A stretch of DNA of 64,000 nucleotides. Source: an uncultured Flavobacteriaceae bacterium (GTDB taxonomy: Bacteria; Bacteroidota; Bacteroidia; Flavobacteriales; Flavobacteriaceae). Location: contig CANNCA010000007.1 in NCBI GenBank assembly GCA_947503005.1, positions 124,001 through 188,000 on the forward strand. Reading direction: 5' to 3'. Positions 36,673 through 45,400 of the stretch are shown piece after piece. Under the pieces are notes generated by a model. It was not told the DNA's origin and did no database searches. It saw only the letters and a list, made by a program, of their open reading frames with translations. The position numbers and the translations under genes are program-made. Within the stretch, counting starts at the first letter, position 1, and each line of letters begins with the position of its first letter.

Positions 36673-37848
36673 ATGAAAAAAATTACACCTATTGCACTAG
36701 TGCTTCTTTATCTAGCTGTTACTTCCGTATCTGCCCAAGAAATACCACAATTGACTTCGAAAGACAGTATTGTTCAAAGTTCTTGGATGTTTGGCCTGGG
36801 ATATAATATCGTGGACGATTCAGGAGATGTATTCGACGATCTATTTGCCGTCAATTCACAATGGAATACGTTGGCTTACCCAAATAGAGTCAGTATTGGC
36901 CGCTATTTTAAAAGTGGTATTGGAGTAGAAGCCATAGGTACCTATAATAAGTATAAAGTAGGAAAGATAATAGATGGAGTTATCAACCCTGAAGAATCCG
37001 ATTATTTTGGTGTTGACGCTAGATTAACTTATGACTTAAACAAAATTATTGGTGAAACAGCTTGGTTTGACCCCTATGTTGGTGTTGGAGCAGGTTATAC
37101 CGATGCAAACAATACTCCAAGAAGCACCTATAACGCAGTTATTGGTTTTCGTGCTTGGTTTTCAGACAGATGGGGGGTTGATTTCAGTTCTTCTGGAAAA
37201 TGGCGTACGGGAGATAAAGGAACCAATCATATTCAACATGCTGCTGGCGTGGTGTATCAATTTGGAATTGAAAAAGGACTCTCTAAGAAAGGAGCCGAAA
37301 AACTTGCACTAATCGAAGCTTTGGAGGCAGAAAAGCAGCGCGTGAATGATTCCATTGCTACTGTTGCCCGTGAAAAGGAGGCATTAGAGTTGGCTGAACG
37401 CCTAGCAAAAGAGAAAGAAACTGCCCGTTTGGCCGCCGCGGAAAAAGCTAAACTAGATGCCGAAAATAAGCGAAAACAAGGTATAAGAGATAAAATAGAT
37501 GCGCTAGGTTATGTATACTTTGATTTGAACTCCTCTTATATCAATAAAAAATCAAAAGATATATTGGACGCTCTAGCTCTTATTTTGAATGAAAATCCAG
37601 AACTTAATTTGCGAGTTACTTCACATACGGATTCGAGGGGAAGATCAGAATATAATAAATGGCTTTCAGAGCGCAGGGTAAATCGAACCGTAGAATATTT
37701 GGTTTCCACTGGCGTTCTAACAAATAGACTAGAAGCCGAGGCCTATGGCGAAGAAAACCTTTTAAATGAGTGTAATGACGATACCTATTGCCCAGAAGAA
37801 AAGCATAAAGTAAATAGACGTTCAGAATTCGTAATTACCTCATTCTAA
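36673..37848 (+). CDS. OmpA-family outer-membrane protein with coiled-coil linker
   Basis: A 391-residue protein with a signal peptide (ending SVSAQ near residue 22) and an N-terminal eight-stranded-barrel-like region (about 30-200). An alpha-helical Glu/Lys/Ala-rich coiled-coil linker follows (about 207-272: LALIEALEAEKQRVNDS, AREKEALELAERLAKEKE). The C-terminal OmpA peptidoglycan-binding domain (about 278-391) contains YVYFDLNSSYINKKS and TSHTDSRGRSEYNKWLSERR; the Asp and Arg in it contact diaminopimelate. The role is tethering the outer membrane to peptidoglycan. An ATG at 36673 gives a normal signal peptide. Confidence 0.9.
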   Translation: MKKITPIALVLLYLAVTSVSAQEIPQLTSKDSIVQSSWMFGLGYNIVDDSGDVFDDLFAVNSQWNTLAYPNRVSIGRYFKSGIGVEAIGTYNKYKVGKIIDGVINPEESDYFGVDARLTYDLNKIIGETAWFDPYVGVGAGYTDANNTPRSTYNAVIGFRAWFSDRWGVDFSSSGKWRTGDKGTNHIQHAAGVVYQFGIEKGLSKKGAEKLALIEALEAEKQRVNDSIATVAREKEALELAERLAKEKETARLAAAEKAKLDAENKRKQGIRDKIDALGYVYFDLNSSYINKKSKDILDALALILNENPELNLRVTSHTDSRGRSEYNKWLSERRVNRTVEYLVSTGVLTNRLEAEAYGEENLLNECNDDTYCPEEKHKVNRRSEFVITSF

Positions 37849-37880
37849 AATACCAAAGGTAGTTTGTTAAGAGAACCTTT

Positions 37881-38561
37881 TTATTTGGTATATACCAGAT
37901 AAAAGGGTTCTGCATATTCTACGCCCACCATATTCCCAAAATATTTTGCCGAATTCCGTATGGCTTCTGTACTACGTGGGTGCGGGTAATCACGTATTTC
38001 TGTAGTATACTTTGACATTGCGGTAAGCTTATCATCGATAGTCGATGAGATATCAATAAAGACATTGGGATTAAAGGGCTGTTTTTTAAGTAGATTTCCC
38101 CATTCGGTTGATGAGTTCACATAGTATGATAGTAAGTGCTTTACATGTTGTCCTGGGTAAGGTCTACACGCAACAAGGGCACTTTCGAATAACTCGTTAT
38201 GATCTTTATTGATATCTGTTCTATCTTGAACAAAAATGGTGTCGTAACCTCCTGAAGAAATGATTTTTCCCAAAGCTATATTTTTGTCAACATGAGCTAT
38301 AGTATCCAAACGCATATCTGGAAAGTCCGCCCTTGGTAGAACCGTCGAACCCAAAATATCGTTCGCTTCCTTGGCCTCCCCGAATTTGTCCTCCAGAATA
38401 GCTTCATTGTTAAAATATTGCGTGCTGCTGCCATCTGTGAATATGAGCACATCCACTTGCTTCCCCATTTGTACTAATTTGGGAATTGTACCACCAACAC
38501 CCAAAATTTCATCATCCGGATGGGCGGCAATGACCAGTATTTTTTTGAATAATTCTAGCAT
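37881..38561 (-). CDS. PIG-L family N-acetyl (amino sugar) deacetylase
   Basis: A 226-residue LmbE/PIG-L metalloenzyme that removes the acetyl group from an N-acetylated sugar. The zinc motif is VIAAHPDDEILGVGGT near residue 12-27, with the catalytic Asp within it; DRTDINKDHNELFESAL provides the second histidine site, and YPHPRSTEAIRNSAKYFG closes the domain. There is no signal peptide, so it acts in the cytoplasm. Its start overlaps the stop of the formyltransferase gene by one base. It is the last gene of the surface polysaccharide operon, which suggests a sugar nucleotide or lipid-linked sugar as substrate. Only 2 kb from bshA, but its N-terminus is unlike BshB1. Confidence 0.88.
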   Translation of the reverse strand: MLELFKKILVIAAHPDDEILGVGGTIPKLVQMGKQVDVLIFTDGSSTQYFNNEAILEDKFGEAKEANDILGSTVLPRADFPDMRLDTIAHVDKNIALGKIISSGGYDTIFVQDRTDINKDHNELFESALVACRPYPGQHVKHLLSYYVNSSTEWGNLLKKQPFNPNVFIDISSTIDDKLTAMSKYTTEIRDYPHPRSTEAIRNSAKYFGNMVGVEYAEPFYLVYTK

Positions 38562-39538
38562 TATCTAAGCTTTTGTTTTAGTTTATATAGTTCATCTTCA
38601 ATGTTGAAACCCAATTTATCACCGAGTTTGAAGAATTTTGAATCTAAGTCATTTCCTTTCGAATCCGTTGGTTTATTCAACCATAGGTTACCATCTGAAA
38701 ATTGGACTAGAACACCGTCTTTATTTTTCTTTAATATCTGGCCAATAGTACCTGAATATTTTTTTTCAGAGTCAAATGCAACGCGCCAAAAGACGATTTT
38801 TTCATCCTTGTAATAACAATATGCACCGGGATAAGGCTCTGAGACAGCACGAATCAGTCTTTCGGTCTCCTTGACGGATTTATTAAAATCGATAAAACCG
38901 TCCGAGGGTGTTCGCTTTCCTCTTACGGTAACATTTTCTTCTGATTGTTTTGTGAGATTAAAAGGTTTGTTTTGGACTATGACCTGGTAAATCTCATGAA
39001 ACCCGTAACCAAGTTCTCTGCCAACAGTTTCATAAACGTCCTTTACATAGCTACCCGTTGGAATATCGAACTCCCTCTGAAAAATTAGATTACCCGTGTC
39101 GACACCGGTATCTATTTTAAAAAAGCTAAGGGCAGATTTTTTCAGATCTTCCAATACAGTCCAAGGTAGAGGTGCTCTTCCTCGACCATGTGGTAATTTC
39201 GTTGGATGGGTACCCACCACAAATTTGGAAAAACAGGCAATTAGATCTTCTTTAAAAATCTGACTCCAACCCAGTGTAAAAAGATAGTCGGGTTCAACAC
39301 GTTTTACTTGTTCAATGGTTTCAGATGAATTTACATTGGTAGTGTCAATAACCTTTATGCCGTGCGTATTGCAAAATTCATGTAGATCATAATAGTCTGA
39401 TACGTTTTTAGAATACCCGCTTGGTAAGGTAATCAAGGTGTGAATAGTACAATTCTTTTCAATTAGGTATTTTAAGCAATCGTAGGATTCTATGTTAGAA
39501 CCAATACAAAATATTTTAACATCATTAGCTGTACTCAT
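38561..39538 (-). CDS. Formyltransferase-fold protein, probable sugar N-formyltransferase
   Basis: A 325-residue protein of the methionyl-tRNA formyltransferase fold, which uses N10-formyltetrahydrofolate. The core reads GTHPTKLPHGRGRAPLPW and FKIDTGVDTGNLIFQ, so the catalytic His and the Asp of the DTG block are present. The Asn two residues before the His, general in Fmt and ArnA, is Gly here, as I recall for one subgroup from surface-glycan loci. A C-terminal Fmt_C-like domain (AYCYYKDEKIVFWRV ...) follows. It is not the housekeeping fmt by context: it lies in the polysaccharide operon and overlaps the PIG-L deacetylase gene, which could supply the free amine to be formylated. Confidence 0.82.
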   Translation of the reverse strand: MSTANDVKIFCIGSNIESYDCLKYLIEKNCTIHTLITLPSGYSKNVSDYYDLHEFCNTHGIKVIDTTNVNSSETIEQVKRVEPDYLFTLGWSQIFKEDLIACFSKFVVGTHPTKLPHGRGRAPLPWTVLEDLKKSALSFFKIDTGVDTGNLIFQREFDIPTGSYVKDVYETVGRELGYGFHEIYQVIVQNKPFNLTKQSEENVTVRGKRTPSDGFIDFNKSVKETERLIRAVSEPYPGAYCYYKDEKIVFWRVAFDSEKKYSGTIGQILKKNKDGVLVQFSDGNLWLNKPTDSKGNDLDSKFFKLGDKLGFNIEDELYKLKQKLR

Positions 39539-39652
39539 CCTTAATCGAGGTTTTCATTTGGGGGACCGTCGGGCTTCACTAGTTATATGAACCCATTTTG
39601 CTGTGCAATTTTAATCATTTAAAATGTAACGAAATAGGAATGAAATTGTTAT

Positions 39653-40309
39653 TTACGTAATGTTTATTTCTTTAAAAGAAGAAACAAAGGCTTGGGGCAT
39701 CCTATTTTTTTCGAAGTATTTATATGTGTCATAATGCATATTGAGGCCATTATCGATAAGACCTAGTGTCTTCCAGCCCCTTTTATTTGGGCTTATGAAA
39801 TCTTTACGTAGGTTATCAGCCATGTAGAGATAAGAATGATTCTCGAAGGCTCTTTCAATAGCAATGTAATTCGCTTCATGTGGCTTTTCGGTTCCAACTT
39901 CTTCAGAAATTATGATGATATCGACCAATTCGGTTAAACCGAGCGCCTCTAATTTTGCCCGTTGCGTACTGCTCCTTCCATCGGTTATCATACCCACTTT
40001 GCCACGTTTTGCCTTTATCTTTTCTATGGTTTCAAGTGCGCCCTCAAAAAGATGAATCACTGGTTTATGCCCTCTGTATTGTTGTAATAGTGCTGTTTTT
40101 TTAACACCATAGTTTGAGGCTACAAATTCGAAAACATCTTCTTTGGATCTAAATAATGAATACATACGGGCAAAAAGGGGTTGCCAATCATCTGGCTGTA
40201 ATGACTTAGCAATTTCAGCATACGCAGAACGTAGGTACTCCATCTCATTATAGAGCGTGTCGTCAAGATCGAAAACAATTACAGTCTTATCATCAACCTT
40301 TATATCCAT
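39653..40309 (-). CDS. HAD superfamily hydrolase
   Basis: A 218-residue haloacid-dehalogenase-type phosphatase. Motif I is VFDLDDTLYNE with nucleophile Asp14 and acid/base Asp16, motif II is MITDGRSSTQ, motif III has the Lys in GTEKPHEANY, and motif IV contains MADNLRKDF. The cap is a small helical C1 type. Its start overlaps the end of the ATP-grasp gene by 17 bases, so the two proteins are translationally coupled and probably act on the same pathway, for example removing a phosphate from a precursor or product of the ligase. The substrate is unknown. Confidence 0.87.
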   Translation of the reverse strand: MDIKVDDKTVIVFDLDDTLYNEMEYLRSAYAEIAKSLQPDDWQPLFARMYSLFRSKEDVFEFVASNYGVKKTALLQQYRGHKPVIHLFEGALETIEKIKAKRGKVGMITDGRSSTQRAKLEALGLTELVDIIIISEEVGTEKPHEANYIAIERAFENHSYLYMADNLRKDFISPNKRGWKTLGLIDNGLNMHYDTYKYFEKNRMPQAFVSSFKEINIT

Positions 40310-41261
40310 GTACTAAAATTTCATCATCGTAACGAATCATAAGTAATTCATCTTCCCAGCAATCGAAATTTTCTTCTACCGATTTCCCCAAAAAGTACTC
40401 ATTGATAATCCATTTGGGAAAGTTGGCCCCGGCTAAATAGGATAATGGATATCCCCCGCCAAATCGAGGATTAATCTCGATACCGTATATTTTCGAATTT
40501 GTCTTGTTAAGGAAGAATTGTGCTGTTAGGCAACCCACTGCACCTTCAATAAAATTTAATCGTTCTTTGATATAAGGTACGAGCTCGTTTTTTGCCGTTA
40601 ACGCTTTGTATACCTCCCCATCACGAACCTCCAACCGCTTTCTTGGTACAACTGTTTTCAACTTGTAATCTTTTCCATAATACAGGTCGCAGGTAAACTC
40701 ATCATGAGTATCGTGATCTAAATATTGCAAAAACATTAATTTTTCGTTAGCAAAATGATATTCCTTTAGTTCATCTTGTTTTCGAATAAGATAGGTGTCA
40801 ATACTCCTACTTCCATCAATCGGCTTAATGAACAGGGGTAGCTCATAATTATCCTTTTCGTACTCATGGGCAGTTTCCACTCCGTTAGATTTGAAAAAGT
40901 CGTGAATTTGCCTTTTATCCCTGCACTGGCTGATGAATTTAGTAGCCGAAATTACCGCTTGTATGCCATTTTTCTTGAGTAATTCGATGTGTTTTGAAAG
41001 TGGTAGAAGTTCTGCATCAATGGTAGGTATGATTAAACTAATTCCATATTCTTTACATTTTTCAATTAATATGGAGAAGTAGTTAGGGTCATTTTGCAAA
41101 GGAACCTCAAAATATCCATCTGCGACTTGACAGGCCGCCGAAAGCACTGGGTTTGCATCCGATGCATATACTTTTGACTTGGGGTATATATTTTTCAGTT
41201 CTTTCTGAAAGGCTCTGACTAATGAGACTCTTCTACCTGCAGAGCTTATTAAAATATTCAT
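40293..41261 (-). CDS. ATP-grasp ligase of a surface glycan locus
   Basis: A 322-residue carboxylate-amine ligase-type ATP-grasp protein. The N-terminal Rossmann-like domain starts MNILISSAGRRVSLVRAF, typical of the CarB-like ATP-grasp group found in polysaccharide clusters. The ATP-binding region includes PLFIKPIDGSRSIDTYLI and the metal-binding C-terminal EINPRFGGGYPLSYLAG. It would join an amine to a carboxylate with ATP, for example adding an amino acid or ammonia to a sugar acid. The gene is coupled to the HAD gene by a 17-base overlap. Substrates are not predictable from sequence. Confidence 0.85.
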   Translation of the reverse strand: MNILISSAGRRVSLVRAFQKELKNIYPKSKVYASDANPVLSAACQVADGYFEVPLQNDPNYFSILIEKCKEYGISLIIPTIDAELLPLSKHIELLKKNGIQAVISATKFISQCRDKRQIHDFFKSNGVETAHEYEKDNYELPLFIKPIDGSRSIDTYLIRKQDELKEYHFANEKLMFLQYLDHDTHDEFTCDLYYGKDYKLKTVVPRKRLEVRDGEVYKALTAKNELVPYIKERLNFIEGAVGCLTAQFFLNKTNSKIYGIEINPRFGGGYPLSYLAGANFPKWIINEYFLGKSVEENFDCWEDELLMIRYDDEILVHGYKG

Positions 41262-41479
41262 ATGACAACTTTAGTTTTTGTATCGGCTTTTTAACCTTTT
41301 AGCGTAAGTAGAAGAATGGTCTTGCAATTGTTTGTTCGATAGGGCTGTCATTTGTAAAAATAAAGTGAAAACTAAGCATTTCTTAACAAATATGAATTCT
41401 GTTTGATAATTATTCTTACAAAGTGCATATAATTGGTCACGGGTTCTTTTATTGTTCATATGTTTCATTCAGCATAACT

Positions 41480-42493
41480 CTACCGTCTAATAGCACCAAG
41501 TTTTAGCAAGCTGGAAACAACGCCCTGTTTGTTTAGAACAGGAGTTAAAATTTTGTAAATCAGTTTGTTATAATCATCACCAATGAATTTGGTTATCGGG
41601 TACACCCCAATGCTTTTAAAGCCATCAATAGTTTTAGCAATTTCTTCTTTAGAAAGTCCGTATCGAATGGCTTTCACTATCAAGAAAAACACGAATGACT
41701 CTTGTCTGGCCTCCAATCGCTTTAAGCATTCGTTCATTTTAGGATGGGTACTACCACGTAACTCATTAATTTGATCATTAAACTCATAAACGTTTTTCTC
41801 ATAATCATAGATCAACCTTCGAACATGCGCAATATTCGTTTTGCGCATGATGGAATTGGGTCTTAAATAATACCTGTAAAAATCAAGTGGTATGAATGCC
41901 ATTCTTTTTGCTGCAACCAATAGTTTTGCAGTGAAATTTGCATCTTCAACCAATCTTCCAACTGGGAAAGTTAATCCTGTGTCCTTAAGAAAATCCAATC
42001 TTATGAAATACCACCATGCATTGTTTAGGTAGTTGTTTTCAGCAAGAAAGGTGATACCATCCGTAACTTTTAGTTTTTCTTTGTTGATGACGTCTTTGTT
42101 TTTTGACTTTTTGATATCTAGCTGGGTGGTCTCTAATTCTGCGATACCAAGAACATCAAGGTTGTTTTTTTCCAACAAGTCTAGAATAAGGCCCAGGGTG
42201 TTCTCCGCGATATAATCATCAGAATCTATGAAATAAATATATTTACCCTTGGCAAGAGAAATACCAGTGTTTCTGGCTCCGCTAAGTCCTTTGTTCTCTT
42301 GATTAATGAGACGTACGTTTTTATGATTATCGGCAAATGAACCTGCAATTTTTCCGCTTTCATCTGTAGAACCGTCATTGATTACCAACACTTCATACTG
42401 TTCTTTCTGAATGTTTTGCGCCATTAGGCTTTCCAAGCAATTTCCTATAAATTTTTCTACATTATAGGTCGGTACAACGATACTTAAGAGCAT
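41480..42493 (-). CDS. Family 2 glycosyltransferase
   Basis: A 337-residue GT-A fold transferase. The N-terminal catalytic domain has LSIVVPTYNVEKFIGNCLESL, LVINDGSTDES and the metal-binding YFIDSDDYI, followed by NTGISLAKG-type acceptor segments (ARNTGISLAKGKYIYFI). It transfers one sugar to the growing lipid-linked repeat unit on the cytoplasmic side; donor and linkage are unknown. It is in the polysaccharide operon, 107 bases after the 42601 gene. A 218-base gap with no convincing gene follows before the ATP-grasp gene. Confidence 0.9.
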   Translation of the reverse strand: MLLSIVVPTYNVEKFIGNCLESLMAQNIQKEQYEVLVINDGSTDESGKIAGSFADNHKNVRLINQENKGLSGARNTGISLAKGKYIYFIDSDDYIAENTLGLILDLLEKNNLDVLGIAELETTQLDIKKSKNKDVINKEKLKVTDGITFLAENNYLNNAWWYFIRLDFLKDTGLTFPVGRLVEDANFTAKLLVAAKRMAFIPLDFYRYYLRPNSIMRKTNIAHVRRLIYDYEKNVYEFNDQINELRGSTHPKMNECLKRLEARQESFVFFLIVKAIRYGLSKEEIAKTIDGFKSIGVYPITKFIGDDYNKLIYKILTPVLNKQGVVSSLLKLGAIRR

Positions 42494-42600
42494 TTGATTT
42501 GACTTATTTGATTATTCTAAATCGGCTTTGGTGTTGTTCCGAATTGCAATCGCAACCTTAGTTTCATTCTTTTTTTTTCAACAAAGGTAATGACAGGCCA

Positions 42601-43404
42601 TTAAGACGCTACTTTTACTTCGTATATGCCGAACTCGTTCTTGATTTTGGTGTTCAAAGGCTTTACACGGTACTTTTTCAATTTTCTTATAATTCCTTTG
42701 AAGGTACTTACGCTGAATAATTTCTTACCTGTAGCAAGATCCTTCATCATGGTACCTGACATGAAGTGATTTTCTCCGTTACCCATACTATAGATCGCAC
42801 CGGGTAGGGGTAGGGGACTCAATGCTTCCGTCTCCGTTAGCTGAATGGTCTGATGTACGTATAATAGATGAGGCTTATTTTTGAAAATATGTTGTATCAA
42901 ATCTGGCTTAATAACAATACAGGTGCCACAAAGTAAATTGAAACCTTCTTTGTTCAAAGAAATGAACTTATCGCCCTCTCGATAGATATATCCTTTTTTA
43001 AAGTACCACCCTGGAAGGTCTTTTGATTTATTTTCGTCGACATACTCGGCTATTCTATTAGAAATGCAATCATCCGCATCGGCTACCATAACATAATTCT
43101 GCTCATATTTTTTGATGTAATCAAGGCCAGCCAAAATTTTATTGCTTTTGTCTTCTTCCTTCATTCCATCATGTTTTTCGGCCAGTTCGGGTTTGAGTAC
43201 CGGAGGCTCGAAATCAACATGGATATATTCTACCTTGGGATGTTCAAAACTTATTTCGGGTTTCTCATGGCACACAACAACAATTCTAAAATTTTCAGAG
43301 GTTTGATTACTGACAGATTTTATCGTTCGTTCAAACAGTTTTGAAAAATGTTCCCAAGAACCGGAAACACGTTTGCTTTTTACAGGAATTATAAATGTGA
43401 TCAT
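42601..43404 (-). CDS. GT-A type glycosyltransferase
   Basis: A 267-residue protein with a glycosyltransferase family 2-like start (MITFIIPVKSKRVSG) and FRIVVVCHEKPEI in the nucleotide-binding region. VADADDCISNRIAEYV carries the DxD metal site. The middle has FNLLCGTCIVIKPDLIQHIF, which fits an acceptor-binding segment. The chain is shorter than the neighbour at 41480 and has a distinct C-terminus. It probably adds a sugar to the repeat unit; donor unknown. It lies between the phosphoglycosyl transferase gene and the other GT2 gene in the same orientation. Confidence 0.8.
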   Translation of the reverse strand: MITFIIPVKSKRVSGSWEHFSKLFERTIKSVSNQTSENFRIVVVCHEKPEISFEHPKVEYIHVDFEPPVLKPELAEKHDGMKEEDKSNKILAGLDYIKKYEQNYVMVADADDCISNRIAEYVDENKSKDLPGWYFKKGYIYREGDKFISLNKEGFNLLCGTCIVIKPDLIQHIFKNKPHLLYVHQTIQLTETEALSPLPLPGAIYSMGNGENHFMSGTMMKDLATGKKLFSVSTFKGIIRKLKKYRVKPLNTKIKNEFGIYEVKVAS

Positions 43405-43550
43405 TTTTTGTCTTCTAAGAGGTAAAATTACTATTATTCAGGGGGATACAATAAATCGGAATCAATTATTCGATTAATAAGGGGCTAATATCGACAAGCA
43501 TAATATATTGGTTGGTTGAACTTGCCGCCAATTTCTAAAAGAATCAAGTT

Positions 43551-44192
43551 TCATGTATTGACTCTATTCGAGTTACCCAAAAATTCTTCCATGGTCGCAT
43601 GGGTTGCCGAGGAAACACCTGAACCCTTAATGACTTTCAAAAAGGTCATAAAAAATATTTTGACATCCAAAAAAAATGAGATATTCTCCACATACCAAAC
43701 GTCATACTCGAATTTCTGCTTCCATGAAATAGCGTTTCGTCCATTTACCTGTGCCCATCCGGTTATTCCCGGTTTGGCCAAATGTCGTTTGCGTTGTTGT
43801 TCACTGTAAAGGGGCAAATAACGTATCAAAAGAGGTCTTGGCCCAATAATGCTCATTTCGCCAATAAGCACGTTCCATAACTGTGGAATTTCGTCCAAAG
43901 ATGACTTTCGAACAAATAGGCCAAATTTGGTAATTCTGTCGCCATCGGGTAACAATACGCCATTCTCATCTTTTTTGTCGTTCATTGATTTAAACTTCAC
44001 AATATTGAAAATCTTTTCATCTTTACCCGGTCTTGCTTGTACAAAAAAAGCCTTACCCTTATTTGTAATACTCAATATAACATATATCACTACAAAGACT
44101 GGACTTAACAGCAATAAGGCCGTAAGTGAAATCAAAATATCTAAAAATCTTTTAAAGAAACGTTTATACATTTTTTTGGTTAATCTAATCAT
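43551..44192 (-). CDS. Small phosphoglycosyl transferase (PglC/WbpL-role initiating sugar transferase)
   Basis: A 213-residue monotopic sugar transferase that starts the repeat unit by moving a sugar 1-phosphate onto undecaprenyl phosphate. The N-terminal membrane-inserted helix is LDILISLTALLLLSPVFVVI. The catalytic core shows FVQARPGKDEKIFNIVKFKSM, SSLDEIPQLWNVL with the Asp-Glu dyad, MSIIGPRPLL and KPGITGWAQVNGRNAI. The length matches the small, single-domain PglC class rather than the long WbaP/WcaJ class. It is coupled to the upstream GT4 gene by a 4-base overlap, giving the order fnlA-fnlB-fnlC-GT4-PGT known from FucNAc-containing antigens, so it may transfer FucNAc- or GlcNAc/QuiNAc-type phosphate. 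Confidence 0.92.
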   Translation of the reverse strand: MIRLTKKMYKRFFKRFLDILISLTALLLLSPVFVVIYVILSITNKGKAFFVQARPGKDEKIFNIVKFKSMNDKKDENGVLLPDGDRITKFGLFVRKSSLDEIPQLWNVLIGEMSIIGPRPLLIRYLPLYSEQQRKRHLAKPGITGWAQVNGRNAISWKQKFEYDVWYVENISFFLDVKIFFMTFLKVIKGSGVSSATHATMEEFLGNSNRVNT

Positions 44193-45391
44193 TCACTAAA
44201 GCCAGTCTCACGAACTACCCTCTCATAGGCATGTGCACTTGACAAATTATTCTTCATATAGTTCCATCCATTTTCACCCATTGTCTTTCGTAATTCAGGG
44301 TCGTTATACAACACCAACAACTTTTGCTTTAGAAGGGTCGTTTTACCGGCCTCCGCCCATACGCCTAGATTGAGATCGTCCAATAGCTGACCATAATCGG
44401 TATTCATGTCAATGGATGCAAGAATAGGTGTTTTTGAATTGTAGTATGAAAGCGATTTCGACGGAATATTGGGAATGGTGAACTTTTCACTCAATGAGAT
44501 TAGGCCTACATCGGCCATTTGAACCCATTTCATGTATTCTTCCTGAGGTACTCCATCGCGTAGCTGAATATTATCAAGGTTTTTAGCCGCTATCGCTTCT
44601 TCCAAATTCTTGCGTTCATTTCCCCCGCCCATGATGAGGAAGAGGATATCTTCGTAATCTTGACAGGCCTCTGCAAGGTCTACTATGTTCTCAAGTTTTT
44701 GTGGCAAGCCTATATTTCCGCCGAAAATGACGATAAATTTATTTTCAAATCCTTCTTTTCTCCGCAGTTCGTGAACTTTATCCTCAGATTCAACCGCAAT
44801 CATATCAGACCAATTGGGGAGCAAATGAAGTTTTTCCGGTTGTACCGACGGATTGTGCTTTATGATATAGTCTATATTGCCTTGTGACATACAACCAATG
44901 CTATCTGAAATGGCATACAGTTTTTTTTCCTTTTTTCTGAAATAGTTATGAATTAGACCTTTCTGCGACATAAGACCAAGGTCAACAGCATTTTGTGGAA
45001 ATATATCCCGTAGCACTAAATAGACTTTTGCCCCTGATTTTTTTTTTAGCCACGCAGCGACACCATACAAACTAATTGGTGGCGTGGGTGTTAAAATGAG
45101 ATCATAGTCCAGTTCAAGGTTATACTTTTTAATTGCTTTTTTATATTGGTGGGGTAGCATCAAATTTGCGAGGCCCTTTTTTATCATGCCCACGTTGAAT
45201 AAGGGCAGGGTCTTTACTCGAATGACGTTGATTCCATTCTCGACCTGGAATCCCGTAATGTTTAAGTCATATGCTGGTGCGACAACCGTTACATCATGAC
45301 CATTTTCATGAAATTCGGTAATCAATCCGAAATACAGGTATTTCGTATTGTTCATTTTCGGAAAGGCAAGCGCTAGAAAAATGACCTTCAT
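44189..45391 (-). CDS. GT4 glycosyltransferase, WbuB-like
   Basis: A 400-residue GT-B transferase. The N-terminal half has FALAFPKMN-type and YFGLITEFHENGHDVTVVAP segments; the C-terminal half has IVIFGGNIGLPQKLENIVDLA and the donor-binding region KFTIPNIPSKSLSYYNSKTPIL, in which the Glu-Pro-loop is replaced by PSKSLSYY as in WbuB. In E. coli O26 and related loci a WbuB-type enzyme follows fnlABC and is assigned FucNAc transfer; the same order here supports that role. It starts 9 bases after the fnlC-like gene and overlaps the phosphoglycosyl transferase gene by 4 bases. Confidence 0.85.
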   Translation of the reverse strand: MKVIFLALAFPKMNNTKYLYFGLITEFHENGHDVTVVAPAYDLNITGFQVENGINVIRVKTLPLFNVGMIKKGLANLMLPHQYKKAIKKYNLELDYDLILTPTPPISLYGVAAWLKKKSGAKVYLVLRDIFPQNAVDLGLMSQKGLIHNYFRKKEKKLYAISDSIGCMSQGNIDYIIKHNPSVQPEKLHLLPNWSDMIAVESEDKVHELRRKEGFENKFIVIFGGNIGLPQKLENIVDLAEACQDYEDILFLIMGGGNERKNLEEAIAAKNLDNIQLRDGVPQEEYMKWVQMADVGLISLSEKFTIPNIPSKSLSYYNSKTPILASIDMNTDYGQLLDDLNLGVWAEAGKTTLLKQKLLVLYNDPELRKTMGENGWNYMKNNLSSAHAYERVVRETGFSE

Positions 45392-45400
45392 GAAGCATTC

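Noticed and set aside
37850-37891. Hairpin between the convergent OmpA and PIG-L genes (ATACCAAA / TTTGGTAT)
   Set aside because: Arms are short and far apart, alternative pairing exists, and there is no clear T-run after the stem.
37881-38561. PIG-L protein as BshB, the bacillithiol deacetylase, because bshA is 2 kb away
   Set aside because: Its N-terminus lacks the BshB1-like pattern, and it is on the opposite strand, overlapping the polysaccharide formyltransferase gene.
41271-41468. 65-codon minus-strand frame filling the gap between the GT2 and ATP-grasp genes
   Set aside because: Fits the gap neatly but shows no domain, signal or recognisable composition of a real protein; not enough support.
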